Below, piece after piece: positions 47,169 through 58,125 of a stretch of 64,000 nucleotides of DNA (position 1 is the first letter of the stretch; each line of letters starts with the position of its first letter). The DNA comes from Emmonsiellopsis sp. PD_33 (taxonomy: Eukaryota > Ascomycota > Eurotiomycetes > Onygenales > Ajellomycetaceae): assembly GCA_032988165.1 (NCBI GenBank), contig JANTQF010000048.1:62001-126000 (forward strand), read 5' to 3'. Under the pieces are notes generated by a model. The model saw nothing but the letters and a program-made list of their open reading frames with translations, was not told the DNA's origin and did not search any database. The position numbers and the translations under genes are program-made.

Positions 47169-48935
47169 GTCGCGGGACCGCATCTATTGATGAATATTTG
47201 TCAGATGTTGTGTGTATTTTGCAGCTATATAATACGGGAGTGGATTATGAACATGGCCATGACTTATGATTTGCTTTATGGTTAGTTGATAGTGACTCTA
47301 TTTATGTTTCCACTCGGAGGTTTGGATGATCAAGTCTGGGGCAAGGGTGTGCTGTACTCCGTAGTGTCGAAGCACAAGAGCATTAATGTGAGAGCAGTTG
47401 GACAGACAGCATGATTAGCAGCATCCGAATGCGGCCCGTGCATCTTATTCTTGGCATGTCCTCAGGCTGGGATAAATATAATAAAGTTGGTGGTGGAAGT
47501 GGGCGGGATCCGTTTGTTCGATGGGCCACAGGCTTGGCAACGGGTCTTTCTTGTTTGGTATCCTGTTGATTATCCTGTTGATCATCCTGGGAGTAATAAT
47601 GGGGGTTAAATGCCCGACAGTCAGGCTCTGATGGCGGCTTGTGTGGCCATGGTGACAGGCAGTTGGATAGAGAGGAAATGGGTGACGGCCTTATTGTGGT
47701 GAGGCTGGCGTATTCACAGGCCACGAAGAGGCTTTCCATGGATGATGGAGTGTTTTATTAGATGATGACGGACGGCTGAATACACGTGTTTGTGACGATA
47801 TCGGGGTGCAATATGGACCACGATAGAACAGACCACACCAATGGCGCGTATGCTTGTGTACCTGAGAGTCTGAGACTTGCAATGGTTGGCTTGTGTATTT
47901 GGAATGTTGGAGATGGGGCAACACTGAACAGACAGCTATCTCGGCTGTACATCCATCTGTCTTTGTTCAGACACTTCCTCGTCCAAGACATGCCAAGGCT
48001 CTGGCGTTACATGCCGTAAATTACGCCGGCCGCCTGTGGAAATCGCGGGGGAATAGCGGGCTGTGGTTGGCTGGGCAGCGTCAGATTGCGTAATATTGGT
48101 ATGCGCCTGTACGCCGCGGACAGACCAGGCCAGTCTGGGCTGCGCCTGGAAATAGATTACCCCTCGGCCCACGCTCCGTGGAATGGCCACGCACCGGGAC
48201 TGTGCCAGATATGTCACGTTTTACTGCTGCAGAGGGGCGTTGACAATAGAGGAATGCCGTGGCTATAGCCGGTGGAGCACCGCCCCTGTCACGGCCAGGG
48301 GGGCAGTGGGGGCTATGTGCGAGGTACCTGGCCGCCCATAGTGGCTGCGGCGGGCGGGCAGGTACCTCGCCCATGGTCCGGCGGTTTCGCTCATCTCCCC
48401 GTCTCCTCTCGCTCTGTTTCTCTCCTCCACGATCATCCCCATCCATCGACATCCATCGCTTCATCCTCTGCTTCGTTTCCATCGTTCTCTGCCACCCCGT
48501 TGTGTCGGCGCTTGTCCGCTGTCTGTTGCCGCCCGACTGTCCCTCCGCGCTAGCCGTTCCAAGCCACGTTACAGACTCTCCAGGGCTGCCAGACTGCAAT
48601 CCAACCAACTGCCCGGCCCTCCAACGATGCCCGCCTCGCTCTGCCGCTCTCTCTCGTCGTGACGCTTCCGTGAACGGCCACTGTCTACGTTCTTTCGCTC
48701 GTTTATCTCCTTGTTTTGGCTGCCGCTATTTTCGGCTCCTTGTCTCACCCTCCACGCTCGTTTTTGTCGCTCGCTCGTTGCCGCCGTTGATCGGCTCTCC
48801 GACCTCTGCTCCCTCCCCCATCTCTCTTCCGGCCGCTTATCTCTCAGTACTGTCTCGAATTAAACCTTCCTCCTCCTCCTACTACTCTTACTATTCCTTC
48901 AATCCGCTATCCACACACATACACACGCCTTCACA
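47169..48935. other. Intergenic; long CT-rich leader of opy2
   Basis: This 1.77 kb stretch has no supported gene. From about 48380 to 48935 it is strongly pyrimidine-rich, typical of a fungal promoter and 5' leader, and a 229-codon open frame there is a composition artefact. A strong inverted repeat at 48319-48370 is listed separately. Confidence 0.45.
48319..48370. repeat. Inverted repeat able to form a 19 bp stem
   Basis: Arms at 48319-48337 (GCGAGGTACCTGGCCGCCC) and 48352-48370 are reverse complements with one mismatch, separated by 14 bases. The stem is very GC-rich. It lies about 570 bp upstream of the OPY2 start, in the promoter or leader. Confidence 0.85.
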
Positions 48936-50402
48936 ATGGCCGCCCTAGAAGCGGAACTCTGTAAGTTGGGGCCCGTACCCCAACCCCTTTTCACCTCACT
49001 AATAACCCGCTGCGTTTCTACAGTGTACGGCCGCTCCCTGAGCACTCTCTTCCGTCGATGCGTGGTTAATTGTCCGAGCGAGCCACCCCCCTGCCCCCAG
49101 TGTGCGGAGGACGAGACCTGCATGGTTGTCAGCCAGTCCTGCGATGCGTGCCAGGATACTGTCTGTACCCCCCTCGCCTCCATTGGCAAGGGCCCACCAG
49201 AGCAGAAAGAATCTGGACCAAATGTCGGTGCTATTGCTGGAGGAGTTATTGGTGGAATCGCCATCCTCGCTGTGATCGCCCTGGTTTGGTGGTGTACGCG
49301 GAAGAAGCGCAAGAATACCACCGAGCAGTCTTGGGATGCAAGCACTTACGAGAAACGGGATACATTGGGCACGAACCGCCGTGCGAGACAGTCTGCTGTC
49401 GGCTCTATTGCATCAACCGTCCTTACCCGGGCCTCAAACGTCATCCAGATTGCCTATATTCCAGGCGTCACCAACCGGTCTCCGCCCGATACCCCCGGTG
49501 TTCTCGTGCCCCCCGTTCCTCCTCTCCCCACCGCTGCTGGAAGCACCTATAGCCAGGATCAGCACTTCTTTATGCCCGGTGACATTCGCGATTCTGTCTG
49601 GTCAGAGATGACCGAGGACGACCGCAAGAGTATTAGTCCTAGTCTTGCTCGAAGCAGCGTGGCCACCACCATTTACCGCAATAACGCTATCGTCAGCCCC
49701 GTTCCCGCCCAACAGGCCCTTCGCGGCAAAGCAGCAGTTGTCAGTGTCAAATCTGGAAGCACTAGCCCAATGGATACCCCTCGCGTCTCGACGGTCTCGA
49801 CACCTGCAGTTCCTCCCATCACTGCATCGCAAATAGACAAGGCCAATGCAGTCGCTGCCAAGGTAGAAAACGCCAACTCTGGCAACAAATTCTCTGGCTC
49901 GATTGTCGCCCGCTCCATGGTTGCTCGACCAATCAACGTCACCAAGTCCCCTCGAAGCAAACCCAGCACTATCTCTGAAGGCGAGGAGTCCAACAATCCC
50001 AAGATCACCGTATCTCGGGCTCCCTCTGAATCGGATGTCGACTCTCTAGCCCCTGATTCGCGGGGCCGACTGAGCGCCAGCAAGACCACCACCCACGACA
50101 GCCCGTCCGATGACGAAGCCACTTCCAAGGCCCAACGCCGGTCTGACCAGTCTGCCACAACCACCGTTATCGAGGATTCGCCAGCAACCAAGCAAAGCCC
50201 ATTTGATGATTCTCATTCTTCTCGGAAGAACGACATCCAAGCCTCCACGATTCCCGAAGAGGGCGATAACGGTTCATCCAAACCACACCGCAGCAGCCAG
50301 TCTTCGGACCACCTGCGAGACCAGGGGAGCAACTCTCCTGCCCACCCCACCAGCCAGCGGAGCATGAGTCCATTCGGCGACGAGAACGAGGTTAAGCCAT
50401 GA
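48936..50402 (+). CDS. opy2: Membrane anchor Opy2 (HOG pathway)
   Basis: Single-span plasma-membrane protein that recruits Ste50/Ste11 in the osmotic stress HOG MAPK pathway. Exons are 48936-48960 and 49024-50402 (1404 bp, 467 aa). The 63 bp intron is a multiple of three without a stop, so an unspliced reading also stays open; the spliced form MAALEAELLYGRSLS joins better. The Opy2 cysteine cluster lies at about residues 20-60: CVVNCP, CPQC, ETC, QSCDACQ and CTP. The transmembrane span is VGAIAGGVIGGIAILAVIAL, followed by WWCTRKKRK as a stop-transfer signal. The cytoplasmic tail is Ser/Pro-rich and disordered, with many candidate phosphorylation sites, and ends in SMSPFGDENEVKP. Confidence 0.9.
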   Translation: MAALEAELCKLGPVPQPLFTSLITRCVSTVYGRSLSTLFRRCVVNCPSEPPPCPQCAEDETCMVVSQSCDACQDTVCTPLASIGKGPPEQKESGPNVGAIAGGVIGGIAILAVIALVWWCTRKKRKNTTEQSWDASTYEKRDTLGTNRRARQSAVGSIASTVLTRASNVIQIAYIPGVTNRSPPDTPGVLVPPVPPLPTAAGSTYSQDQHFFMPGDIRDSVWSEMTEDDRKSISPSLARSSVATTIYRNNAIVSPVPAQQALRGKAAVVSVKSGSTSPMDTPRVSTVSTPAVPPITASQIDKANAVAAKVENANSGNKFSGSIVARSMVARPINVTKSPRSKPSTISEGEESNNPKITVSRAPSESDVDSLAPDSRGRLSASKTTTHDSPSDDEATSKAQRRSDQSATTTVIEDSPATKQSPFDDSHSSRKNDIQASTIPEEGDNGSSKPHRSSQSSDHLRDQGSNSPAHPTSQRSMSPFGDENEVKP

Positions 50403-51645
50403 ATAACCATTCGCTTATCCATTTCTTCAATGACATACCACTGCTCCCCCGTTATTGGTCCAGCATCCTGGGCGACTCATGATTAACGGGGCATAATGAT
50501 CACAGAAGTTAGGCTGGGAATATAAAAGGCGCACCTGGGATTGGGACGGCTTGGTATTGGGTTCTTTGTACAGATTGCGGCATATTTATTATTTTTTTCC
50601 TTTGGTCTTTTTTCCCTTTTGTCTTTGACTATACTTTGCTCGTTTTTCTCCTTTTTTTTAACCTATGGGCGCATTTCTGTCCCCCTATGCCCAGCACCGT
50701 TGGATTCCTTCCATTAACGTGCGAGTACCCCTGGCAGGGGCCATGTTCTTCTGTACGATGTATCTACTGGCGGATTGCCGGGATGATCTTTTATTGCTGT
50801 TCTGCTATTTAGCCTTTATTTTCTCTTTTGATAGCCGAGAGAATAATATTGAGAATTGACCGATAACTGTTCCTTGCAGACCTACGCATGACCAAAGGGT
50901 GACCACGCCTCAGGTCAAGATCATGTCCCCAGTCTCACAATTTACCCACTCTCGCTATATCCGCCGCAATAAACGCAGCAACAACAAACATCGGGGTCTC
51001 ACAAAGCCCGAAACGCTCCACATCCCACCCAACCTCCCACCAACACCGGGGCCAAGCAGCAACCATCCGAACCGACCCCAACCATCGTGTTCTGGCCTCA
51101 GGATGGATAAGAAATCTCGCCCTCCAACAGCTGCCGGTCCGAGCCGCTAAGCAGACACACGTGATCTCGCGTCGTCCCGTGTCTCACGCTAGCCCGCATC
51201 GGGCATAATTGCTCAGCCCGTCGCGTCGTCGGCGACGAGATTGCTCCGTCCCCGCGGCATATCGCGATGGCTTGGGGCCCGGTTGCTTGGGCGATACGAG
51301 ATTGAGTGTGTCATGGTGGTGTTTTGGGTGGGCGGTTGGTCGTGATGGGCTGTGATGGCGTGCAATGGATGGCAGGGGATGGAGATGAGGCTGTGGCAGG
51401 CCTGACGACGAAAGGCATAAAAGGCAGCCTGAGTCCCCCTCATATCCATTCCATTTCTCCTCTCCAGGCCATCACATTTCCTGTTCCTGGTCAATACAAC
51501 CTTATTGTCTTTCCACTTTCCAATTCCAAATCCAAATCCAATTCCAATTCCGATTCCAATTCCAATTCCAATTCCAATTCCGATTCCAATTCCAATTCCA
51601 ATTTAAACTCCAATTCCAATCCCAATTCCAATCCAATCCACCACC
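50403..51645. other. Intergenic plus leader of the VOC gene
   Basis: This 1.24 kb stretch holds the opy2 3' region (T-rich near 50590-50665) and the promoter of the next gene. No gene is supported. The AATTCC microsatellite near its 3' end is listed separately. Confidence 0.45.
51521..51639. repeat. AATTCC hexanucleotide microsatellite directly upstream of a start codon
   Basis: About 119 bp are made of AATTCC units and one-base variants (AAATCC, GATTCC, AATCCC). The tract ends only a few bases before the ATG at 51646, so it lies in the promoter or 5' leader of the VOC gene. Confidence 0.9.
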
Positions 51646-52170
51646 ATGCCCGGCTGGAAACCACCCGCCTTCGGCAGCCCATGCTGGCTCTCCATCCCCG
51701 CCACGAACGTGCCTCGCGGTATATCCCCTATCCTAATCTACCCCCGCAAACCATCCCAGCTAACCCCCACCAGCCAAATCCTTCTACGAGACCGTCTTCA
51801 ACTGGTCCTGGACCACGGTCGAGAAGTATTCTGAGGACGACTTTGCCTTCTTCAAATTCCCCGAGGAGGCCCATGCGTCTATTGGCGGCTCGATTGAGAA
51901 GGTCGATGCCGCGGTGCATACCAAGGGGAAGAATGGTGTGAAGCTGTACTTTATCGTTGAGGATCAGGAGAAGACTGCTGAGGTGAGTCGGGAAGAAGAT
52001 GATGTTTGAAAGAGCTGACCGGCTGACGACTGTTATATTTATAGGCTATCGTCAAGAATGGCGGCGTGAAGCTGGGCGAGCCGGAACCTGAGGGTGACCA
52101 TGGGTTCATTACGCCGTTTGAGGATAGTGAAGGGAATCATATGGGGATTTATGCTTCGAAGAAGGCTTGA
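51646..52170 (+). CDS. VOC-fold (glyoxalase/bleomycin-resistance-like) protein
   Basis: Exons are 51646-51718, 51774-51982 and 52045-52170 (408 bp, 135 aa). The start gives CWLSIPATNVPRAKSFYETV, the usual first strand and helix of a VOC module. A central DFAFFKFPEEAHASIGGSI follows, and the C-terminal half ends GNHMGIYASKKA, with the typical D-x-E/D-G-N-x turn. The family binds a metal and includes lyases and dioxygenases, and also proteins of unknown activity. The substrate cannot be told. The size matches a single VOC domain. Confidence 0.85.
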
Positions 52171-52839
52171 GGGAGTGGTGGGGGGATCTGATGGGTGGAT
52201 AAGTGACTTATTCTGTAGAGGGACTATCAGCCAAGTTTGTGTTCTGTGCAAACGCTATTGGGGATTGAAGGGGCTGTCTGGGTATGTCAAGGTTGGATGG
52301 CTAAGAGTTAATTATTAGATATCTATAACCAATCAACCACTGGTGGGGGTAGCTATAAGGCAATGAAATGAAATGGATCCATCCCTAGCTATCTCCCTTC
52401 CCCATGCCGTAGCCAGCGTACTGTCATCGACCACGAATCATCTAAGCAGCTCGAGGGACATCGACGCAGCTATTCGTCATCAGTCAACCCTCCCCGAGTA
52501 AAATCTATACTGGCGCGATATATCCAGAGCACAACGAAACCACCAGAAATCAACACATCCGTGCTAACACTGCAAATGACATCCAACTACCCAACTACCA
52601 GTACACACCAACTCCATCTCAAGCCGATATTTCTCCCCATAACGAGGGATCACCACCCGATATGGCGATCCATCCATCAGCTGGCGTCTACCATCGGCGC
52701 AGCATCCAGCCAAGTTCTTGGGCCAGCGATGAGCCTTGTCCTGCGCAGGATCTCTTCGGGGTCATCGCTTCTTCCATCCCGCCAAGTAGATCAACCGACA
52801 GATGTTCTTGTAATCACGCCAACAAAACACTGCCACATC
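52171..52839. other. Intergenic, convergent 3' ends
   Basis: This 669 bp stretch between the converging VOC and TFB5 genes holds no motif-bearing frame, repeat or RNA that I can see. Confidence 0.5.
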
Positions 52840-53192
52840 TCACTCGGACTCTGATTCCTCCGGCTGCATGATCTTATCGTCCAGCTCCTGCATACGGGGG
52901 ATAAATATTAGCTGGGTTCCGTCGCCTTGCTTTGGGAGGGGGATCGGGATGGACGCACCTGGCTCAGTCGCGCCTTTAGATGCGGCAGCTGGCTCTCCTT
53001 AATCACCAGGTGGCGCTCGTCGTCGAGGTCTTCGACGATGTAATCGTGGCGCTCCTCGTCGTACTTGAGGATGATCGCCTTGACGGAGGGATCGCATTCG
53101 ATGAGGACGCCTAGGTGGTTGGGGTTAGTAATGTGACTTTTATTTTGCAGCTTGGGTGTGTTTCGTTTTGTACCTTTGACGGCTCGAGGCAT
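52840..53192 (-). CDS. tfb5: TFIIH subunit TFB5
   Basis: Smallest subunit of general transcription and DNA repair factor TFIIH (human TTDA/p8), which stabilises the core with Tfb2. Exons are 53192-53174, 53110-52959 and 52887-52840 (219 bp, 72 aa, the normal size). After splicing, the start reads MPRAVKGVLIECDPSVKAII, followed by LKYDEERHDYIVEDLDDERH and LVIKESQLPHLKARLSQELD. All match the family. The ATG at 53192 is chosen because a longer upstream frame adds unrelated sequence, while MPRAVKG is the conserved start. The gene is too small and too split to be seen as one open frame. Confidence 0.95.
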
Positions 53193-55053
53193 TTCCCTAG
53201 ATTTAGATTGGCTGGTGGGCAAGTGGACGGGTTTGTTGTCAGGTTGCTGGGATGTGGAATGGCGAGTGTCGATGGGGGAGGTCTGTGCCAAGCTTTCCGG
53301 CGGCATGCTGAATGTCGGATTTATGGTTGATCCGTAACTATTTACTAACGTTCCAGTTTCAACTTCATCGATACTACCAGCAGACGGCGGATAATAAAAT
53401 GTATATTCCGACGGGTAGTTTTACATTGACGTTAAGTAGTGAACTGATGGTTTATATATATCAATGGGCTACCTTCTCTCTTTATTCCTCTAGCCAACTT
53501 GTTAGCCTCCATACTGCTGCTCTGTCTACCAACCTGCGGAGTACCAACTTGAACCCATGTACCAACACCCTACTCCTCTCTCCTAACATCTCTTCCAACA
53601 TTTCTTTCAATCTCCGTACCAACTTGCATTCTAACCTGTCTGTTAACCTTGTACTAACCTGCCTATAAGTTTTCACCCCGTGGGCGGGCTCAGCACTACC
53701 AGTCAACCCTCCAAGATTGAGTGGAATATATATATATATCCCAAACACACCCGTGGACAACATAGATCTACCGCCCAGCCCAGCGTCGTCATCCATGAAT
53801 ACATCGTACCCGCAAGATCGTGAAACCATCCCTTAGACTCCCAAGTCATACCAAGACGTCCATACATGCTGACGCAACTAGAACTTGGCGAGGATTCATA
53901 AAACTCGCGAAACGTCGACGTGAATAATCCAGTTTCCAAATACAAGCACGGAAATCCATTGTAGCGACGAAAACCTGTCAGCTGATGGTCAACTCTACTA
54001 AATAGTAGTACGCAGTCAACTCTTCAGGCTGTAGTTAACCCTGCTCATAGTACTTAATACTCTGCCCAGGGGTATATCCCGCGGCATCCTCCCCTCCCCT
54101 CCCTAAACGATGCCTATGTAACAACGAACTTTCTTCGACGGCATACCTCTATTCCCCGGTGGATCGATTCATGTGGTACTGCCCCCTGTCCTCCGACGTT
54201 GCAAACTCTCCGCCAGCCAAGCATAGACGTAGATCAAAAAGCCACCACCACCAACCAGCCGTTGACCCCGCCGCTTGGCACTGCATTGGCATTGACATCT
54301 CACCCCGCCCCCGTCCATACATATATACCCCAGCAAACGCCCCCGACAAAAGAGCACACACCGCGGCATAGCGCCGATCAAACTCATCCATCTCGTCCAT
54401 CCCCGTCCGGCAGTCTGGTGTTAGGTTCGTCAGGCACCCCGCATCTATCTACTAATCTGTCCATGCACATGCATTGGGCGGGGTTGGGTCTTTCTATATA
54501 TCCGCTGCATCTTGGCGGCGCCGGTACCTCTCCCGTATGCAGCTGTTTCTCCAATCGGAGAGAGTGGGGATGTAGATATGCAGGCGGGAAGGTAGATCGA
54601 TCTCTCCCTCTCCCTCGACCTCGGGACCAGCCATGCCCAGTCCCAGTTAATTAACAGATCGCCCGCCGAGCCCTGACGCCTTGGCGGATCGACATTCCAC
54701 CCGCTGACGGAGATTTATATGTCTGTGTCTGGTTCTGAGGCGGGGAGGGGATGGATTGATTTGTTTCGACGCGCTAAGGCCGAGGATTGTGGATGTGAGT
54801 GCCGGGCAGGGAATAAGGGGTGCGATCTTGGCGGTATCGAGTTGTCATGGGAGGTATGTCATGTGCATTTACTACTGTGGTATGGAGGACAGTACGAATA
54901 CATATTGGATAATGATTTAACAGACAAAGAATATATTGGGTATCTAGATGGAGAGTGGACGGATTGTCGCCCCGAAAGAGGGAAGATATATCCAAGAAAA
55001 TAGTAGGTACATGATTAGGGGTGTGAGGATATAGCAACAGAAGAACAAGATGT
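53193..55053. other. Intergenic
   Basis: This 1.86 kb stretch lies between two minus-strand genes: the tfb5 promoter and the 3' region of the phosphate symporter. It includes a stretch with repeated ACCAACTTG/ACCAACCTG-like words near 53500-53660. Frames at 54199-54654 and 54719-55003 have no motif. No gene is supported. Confidence 0.45.
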
Positions 55054-56745
55054 TTAGAAATGGGGAGTGTTCAAGGCCATCAGCATCAACAGACCGGATA
55101 TGAGACCGGCGACGGGGAGAGTCAAGATCCAGCCACAGAATATGAAGCCAAGTTGCCTCCAGTTGACAGCACCGAGATCATAGTTCATCAAGGCGGTACC
55201 CAGGGTGGCGCCGGTCAGGCACTGGGTGGTACTGACAGGCAGGCCGAGGCGGGAAGCGAGGAGGACGGTGACGGCGGCTCCCAACTCCATGGAGAAACCA
55301 CGGGTGGGGGAAAGCTGGGTGATCTTGTTGCCGAGGGAGCGGATGATGTGGAAACCAAAGAACCAGAAGCCGGCACCGAGCAGGAAACCAGCGACGACCA
55401 GGATCCAGATGGGGGTGTCGGTACTGGTCTCAACCTTGCCTGTGCGGTAAGTTTCGTATGCGGCGACCCAGGGACCCACAGCGTTGGCAACGTCGTTGGA
55501 ACCGTGGGCGATGGACATCATCATGGCGCTAGCGACTTGGGCATAGGTCCAAAGATGTTCAACCTTGTTGTCGTAGCGCTTGGCTTTGGCGTGGGTCGCG
55601 GCAAGGCGGTCGGAGTCGTGGGAGACGCAGTCACGGGTGACACCTTGCAAGAAGAACCACTTCGTCATGGCCCAGACACGAGTAGGGTGGTAAAGGGGGA
55701 GATGACGAGTAGGAGCCAGCCAGCGCTCGTCGGGCTCGAGGAATTGTTTGCTTTCGAGGGCGGCGGGAGCGGATTCGGGGCCTTTCTCAATAGCGGATAC
55801 ATCGGCCGAGTCTGCTTTGGACTCGGACTTGATGGCGTCCGGGTCGTCGGAGTCCTTGAGGGCGGGGCTGGCAGTATGGGCGCTCTTGTAGTAGTCGATG
55901 ACAACTTCGCCGTCAGCGGGGGCGGGGAAGTAAAGCCAAGGGTCGTCGCGCCAGAGGAGAGGGCCCAGGGGGACGTGATAGAACTTGACACGGGCGTCCT
56001 CCTTGATCAGACGGCGGTGGAAGTAAGGGAGGAAGAAGACGTAGGCGATGAGAAGACAGCCGCCAAAGACACCGAAGATGATGCCGCACATCCTGCCGAC
56101 GCCGAATTCCTCGTAGGACTTGCCGCCGGGCAGCTCGACCATGATGAAGAGGGCGAGAATGGCGGCGGTGGTAGCGAGATAGAAGGGGATCAGACGGAGC
56201 GCCCACTTGAGGGAATCGCGGCGCTCGAGCACGGAGTACTTGACGGAGCCGAAGATGAGGGCGGAGAAGGCAGCGGCAATGGCGGGGGCGATGGCCCAGG
56301 AGGCGGCGACCTGGGAGACACTGCCATCCTCCCAGGCCCATTTGATGTTGGACTGGGCAGCGAAACCGACGCCGATGAGGGCGCCGACGACGGTCTGGGT
56401 GGTGGAGACGGGGAAGCCCAAGCCGGTGGCCAGGTTGAGCCAGAAGGCGCTGCCGAGTTCAGCGCAGCCCATGCCCAGGATGAGGGTGCCGGGGGAAGGG
56501 TTGAAGCGGTTGATGTCGATGATGCCGTTCTTGATGGTCTTTGTGACGCGGGATCCGAGGGCGACGGCGCCGACGAACTCGGTGATCATGGCGATGAAGC
56601 CGACCTGGGGCATGGTGAGGGTGCGGGCGGCGACGGAGGTGGCATAGGAGTTGGCGACATCGTTTGCGCCATTGCCAAAGGAGCTTGCGCAGAAGGCGAT
56701 GGAGATGATGGCGATGATCCAGTCGTACTTGGCGAGGACTGCCAT
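55054..56745 (-). CDS. pho89: Sodium/phosphate symporter PHO89
   Basis: Plasma-membrane Na+-coupled inorganic phosphate importer of the PiT family (PHO-4 in Neurospora, Pho89 in yeast). Single exon of 563 aa. The two inverted PiT signature repeats are intact: FGNGANDVANSYATSVAART near the N-terminus and AHGSNDVANAVGPWVAAYE in the C-terminal half. Each is followed by a paired GLGFPVSTTQTVVGALIG or LGLPVSTTQCLTGATLGT motif. About ten or more hydrophobic helices surround a large cytoplasmic loop (about residues 255-370). The opposite strand stays open over the whole gene, an effect of codon bias. PacC-like sites lie 280-340 bp upstream, matching alkaline induction known for yeast PHO89. Confidence 0.96.
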   Translation of the reverse strand: MAVLAKYDWIIAIISIAFCASSFGNGANDVANSYATSVAARTLTMPQVGFIAMITEFVGAVALGSRVTKTIKNGIIDINRFNPSPGTLILGMGCAELGSAFWLNLATGLGFPVSTTQTVVGALIGVGFAAQSNIKWAWEDGSVSQVAASWAIAPAIAAAFSALIFGSVKYSVLERRDSLKWALRLIPFYLATTAAILALFIMVELPGGKSYEEFGVGRMCGIIFGVFGGCLLIAYVFFLPYFHRRLIKEDARVKFYHVPLGPLLWRDDPWLYFPAPADGEVVIDYYKSAHTASPALKDSDDPDAIKSESKADSADVSAIEKGPESAPAALESKQFLEPDERWLAPTRHLPLYHPTRVWAMTKWFFLQGVTRDCVSHDSDRLAATHAKAKRYDNKVEHLWTYAQVASAMMMSIAHGSNDVANAVGPWVAAYETYRTGKVETSTDTPIWILVVAGFLLGAGFWFFGFHIIRSLGNKITQLSPTRGFSMELGAAVTVLLASRLGLPVSTTQCLTGATLGTALMNYDLGAVNWRQLGFIFCGWILTLPVAGLISGLLMLMALNTPHF

Positions 56746-58125
56746 TGTGAAGTACTATCTATATCCCAGCGTATATATAACAGATAGATATATAGTAGAT
56801 ATAGACTAGTAGACAGGCCTGTAGCTGCTGGGGAGAGGGTTGCACAGCCAGGGAGGAGGACACCGGCTTTATATGGGCGTCCGAGTCGACAAAGCGCGTC
56901 CGATGTCTGCCATGTCGTCTGGAAGTTGGAACCCGTGTCTGTCTGGCCGGCCAATGCGCGGGCAGCCTGGCCTCACGCAGCTGGCCCGCCGCGAGGGAAG
57001 GGGGGTCCCAGCGATGGTTCCGCCGCCAAGCCGCCGCCAAGCCGCCGCTAGGCCTGCCGGGAGCCAGGGTGCGTTGTCTTGGCGGGACGCGGCTGCCCAA
57101 CCACAGCGGCCCCTGCCGTCACGTTCGGCTCTTGCTTTTTTTGACTTTTTGTTTTGCCTTTCGCTCCTTCCTGCCTCGCCCCAGCCTAGGCAAGGAGTCT
57201 CGATCACGGCCAGCTCTTGCCATTCTTGCTTCTTGCTGTGGGGGGCAGTGTCTGTGTCTGCCATCGTCCAGATTCCATGGTGGCGGCTTTCTTTTCTTTG
57301 TCTGAGGTTCCAGCGCAGTGTTGCGGTCAGCCATGCAGTTTGCTTGTCTTTTCTTTGGTTTGCAGATGCAGAGATTGCGGCGGGTCCGGCCAAACATTGT
57401 TCCACTTCTAGCAATGTGTCAGATATCCCAGCCAATAGATGTCCGCCTCTCCTGCACGCAATATTCAGGCACTTTTATATACTTCTTTTCTATGTCTTTC
57501 TCAATCGGATCTTGTCTCCTGCATAATTCTCCTATTCTGCCATCTATCCCAAGTTCCCAACACTCGGGATCTGCCCTGCAGAGCTACAGACAAGCTTTGC
57601 TGCAGTGCTTATTGACTATTGATACTCAGACCCTGCCTTGGTTGCTGCATCTGCCTCAATTGCCTTGTATTTCTATCTCGATCCAGCTTCACAGTAACAC
57701 CTGTCAGCTGTGTGGGGGTTTGTTATTCTTATTACTACTATCTCGTATCCTGTGTCCGCCTCGTGTAACCCCCCCCCCCCCACTGTATATCCTTACTCTT
57801 CGTTTCATCTCTCGGTACACTATTCTATTAAAAGAACTTCAACAATCCGCTTCTTGCGTCAATGGCCTTTGTCTAGTGCATGCGTCGGTGGATGAAGATG
57901 CAACTCTCTTGCTTACATGGGGCACGTTCCCCTGTAACTGCACTACAGTGGTCCGCTTAGAATCTTGGTTGGAAAAAAGGAATATCTCCCAGAACACTTC
58001 ACATTCCCTTTGTTACCTATGTTAGCCGATGTATCCGATTAGCCCTCCCTTTCCGATGTCGAATGATTGAAGTAGGATTCCAATTCCATCCTCTGCCTCC
58101 AGTGACCCCATCCCTCGACCAAACA
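56746..58125. other. Intergenic, symporter promoter and nitrilase 3' region
   Basis: This 1.38 kb stretch holds the PHO89 promoter with PacC-like sites, a long CT-rich segment, and a C13 run at 57769-57781. Frames up to 235 codons on both strands lack motifs and are mostly pyrimidine-rich. No gene is supported. Confidence 0.45.
57024..57083. promoter_or_regulatory. Four PacC-like sites upstream of pho89
   Basis: GCCAAG at 57024-57029 and 57035-57040, GCCAGG at 57063-57068, and the complement CTTGGC at 57078-57083 lie within 60 bp, 279-338 bp before the start codon. GCCARG is the core bound by the alkaline-response factor PacC/Rim101. Function is inferred. Confidence 0.5.

Noticed and set aside
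48259..48948. A 229-codon open frame upstream of opy2
   Set aside because: It is a Ser/Pro/Leu/Arg-rich translation of a pyrimidine-rich leader and overlaps the opy2 start.
48936..50402. Unspliced reading of opy2
   Set aside because: The 63 bp segment has good donor (GTAAGT) and acceptor (CTACAG) sites and adds residues not typical of the family; splicing is preferred but not proven.
55060..56787. A 575-codon open frame on the + strand antisense to pho89
   Set aside because: It lies wholly over a clear PiT symporter; its Gly/Asp/Glu-rich composition is the mirror of biased codons, with no domain of its own.
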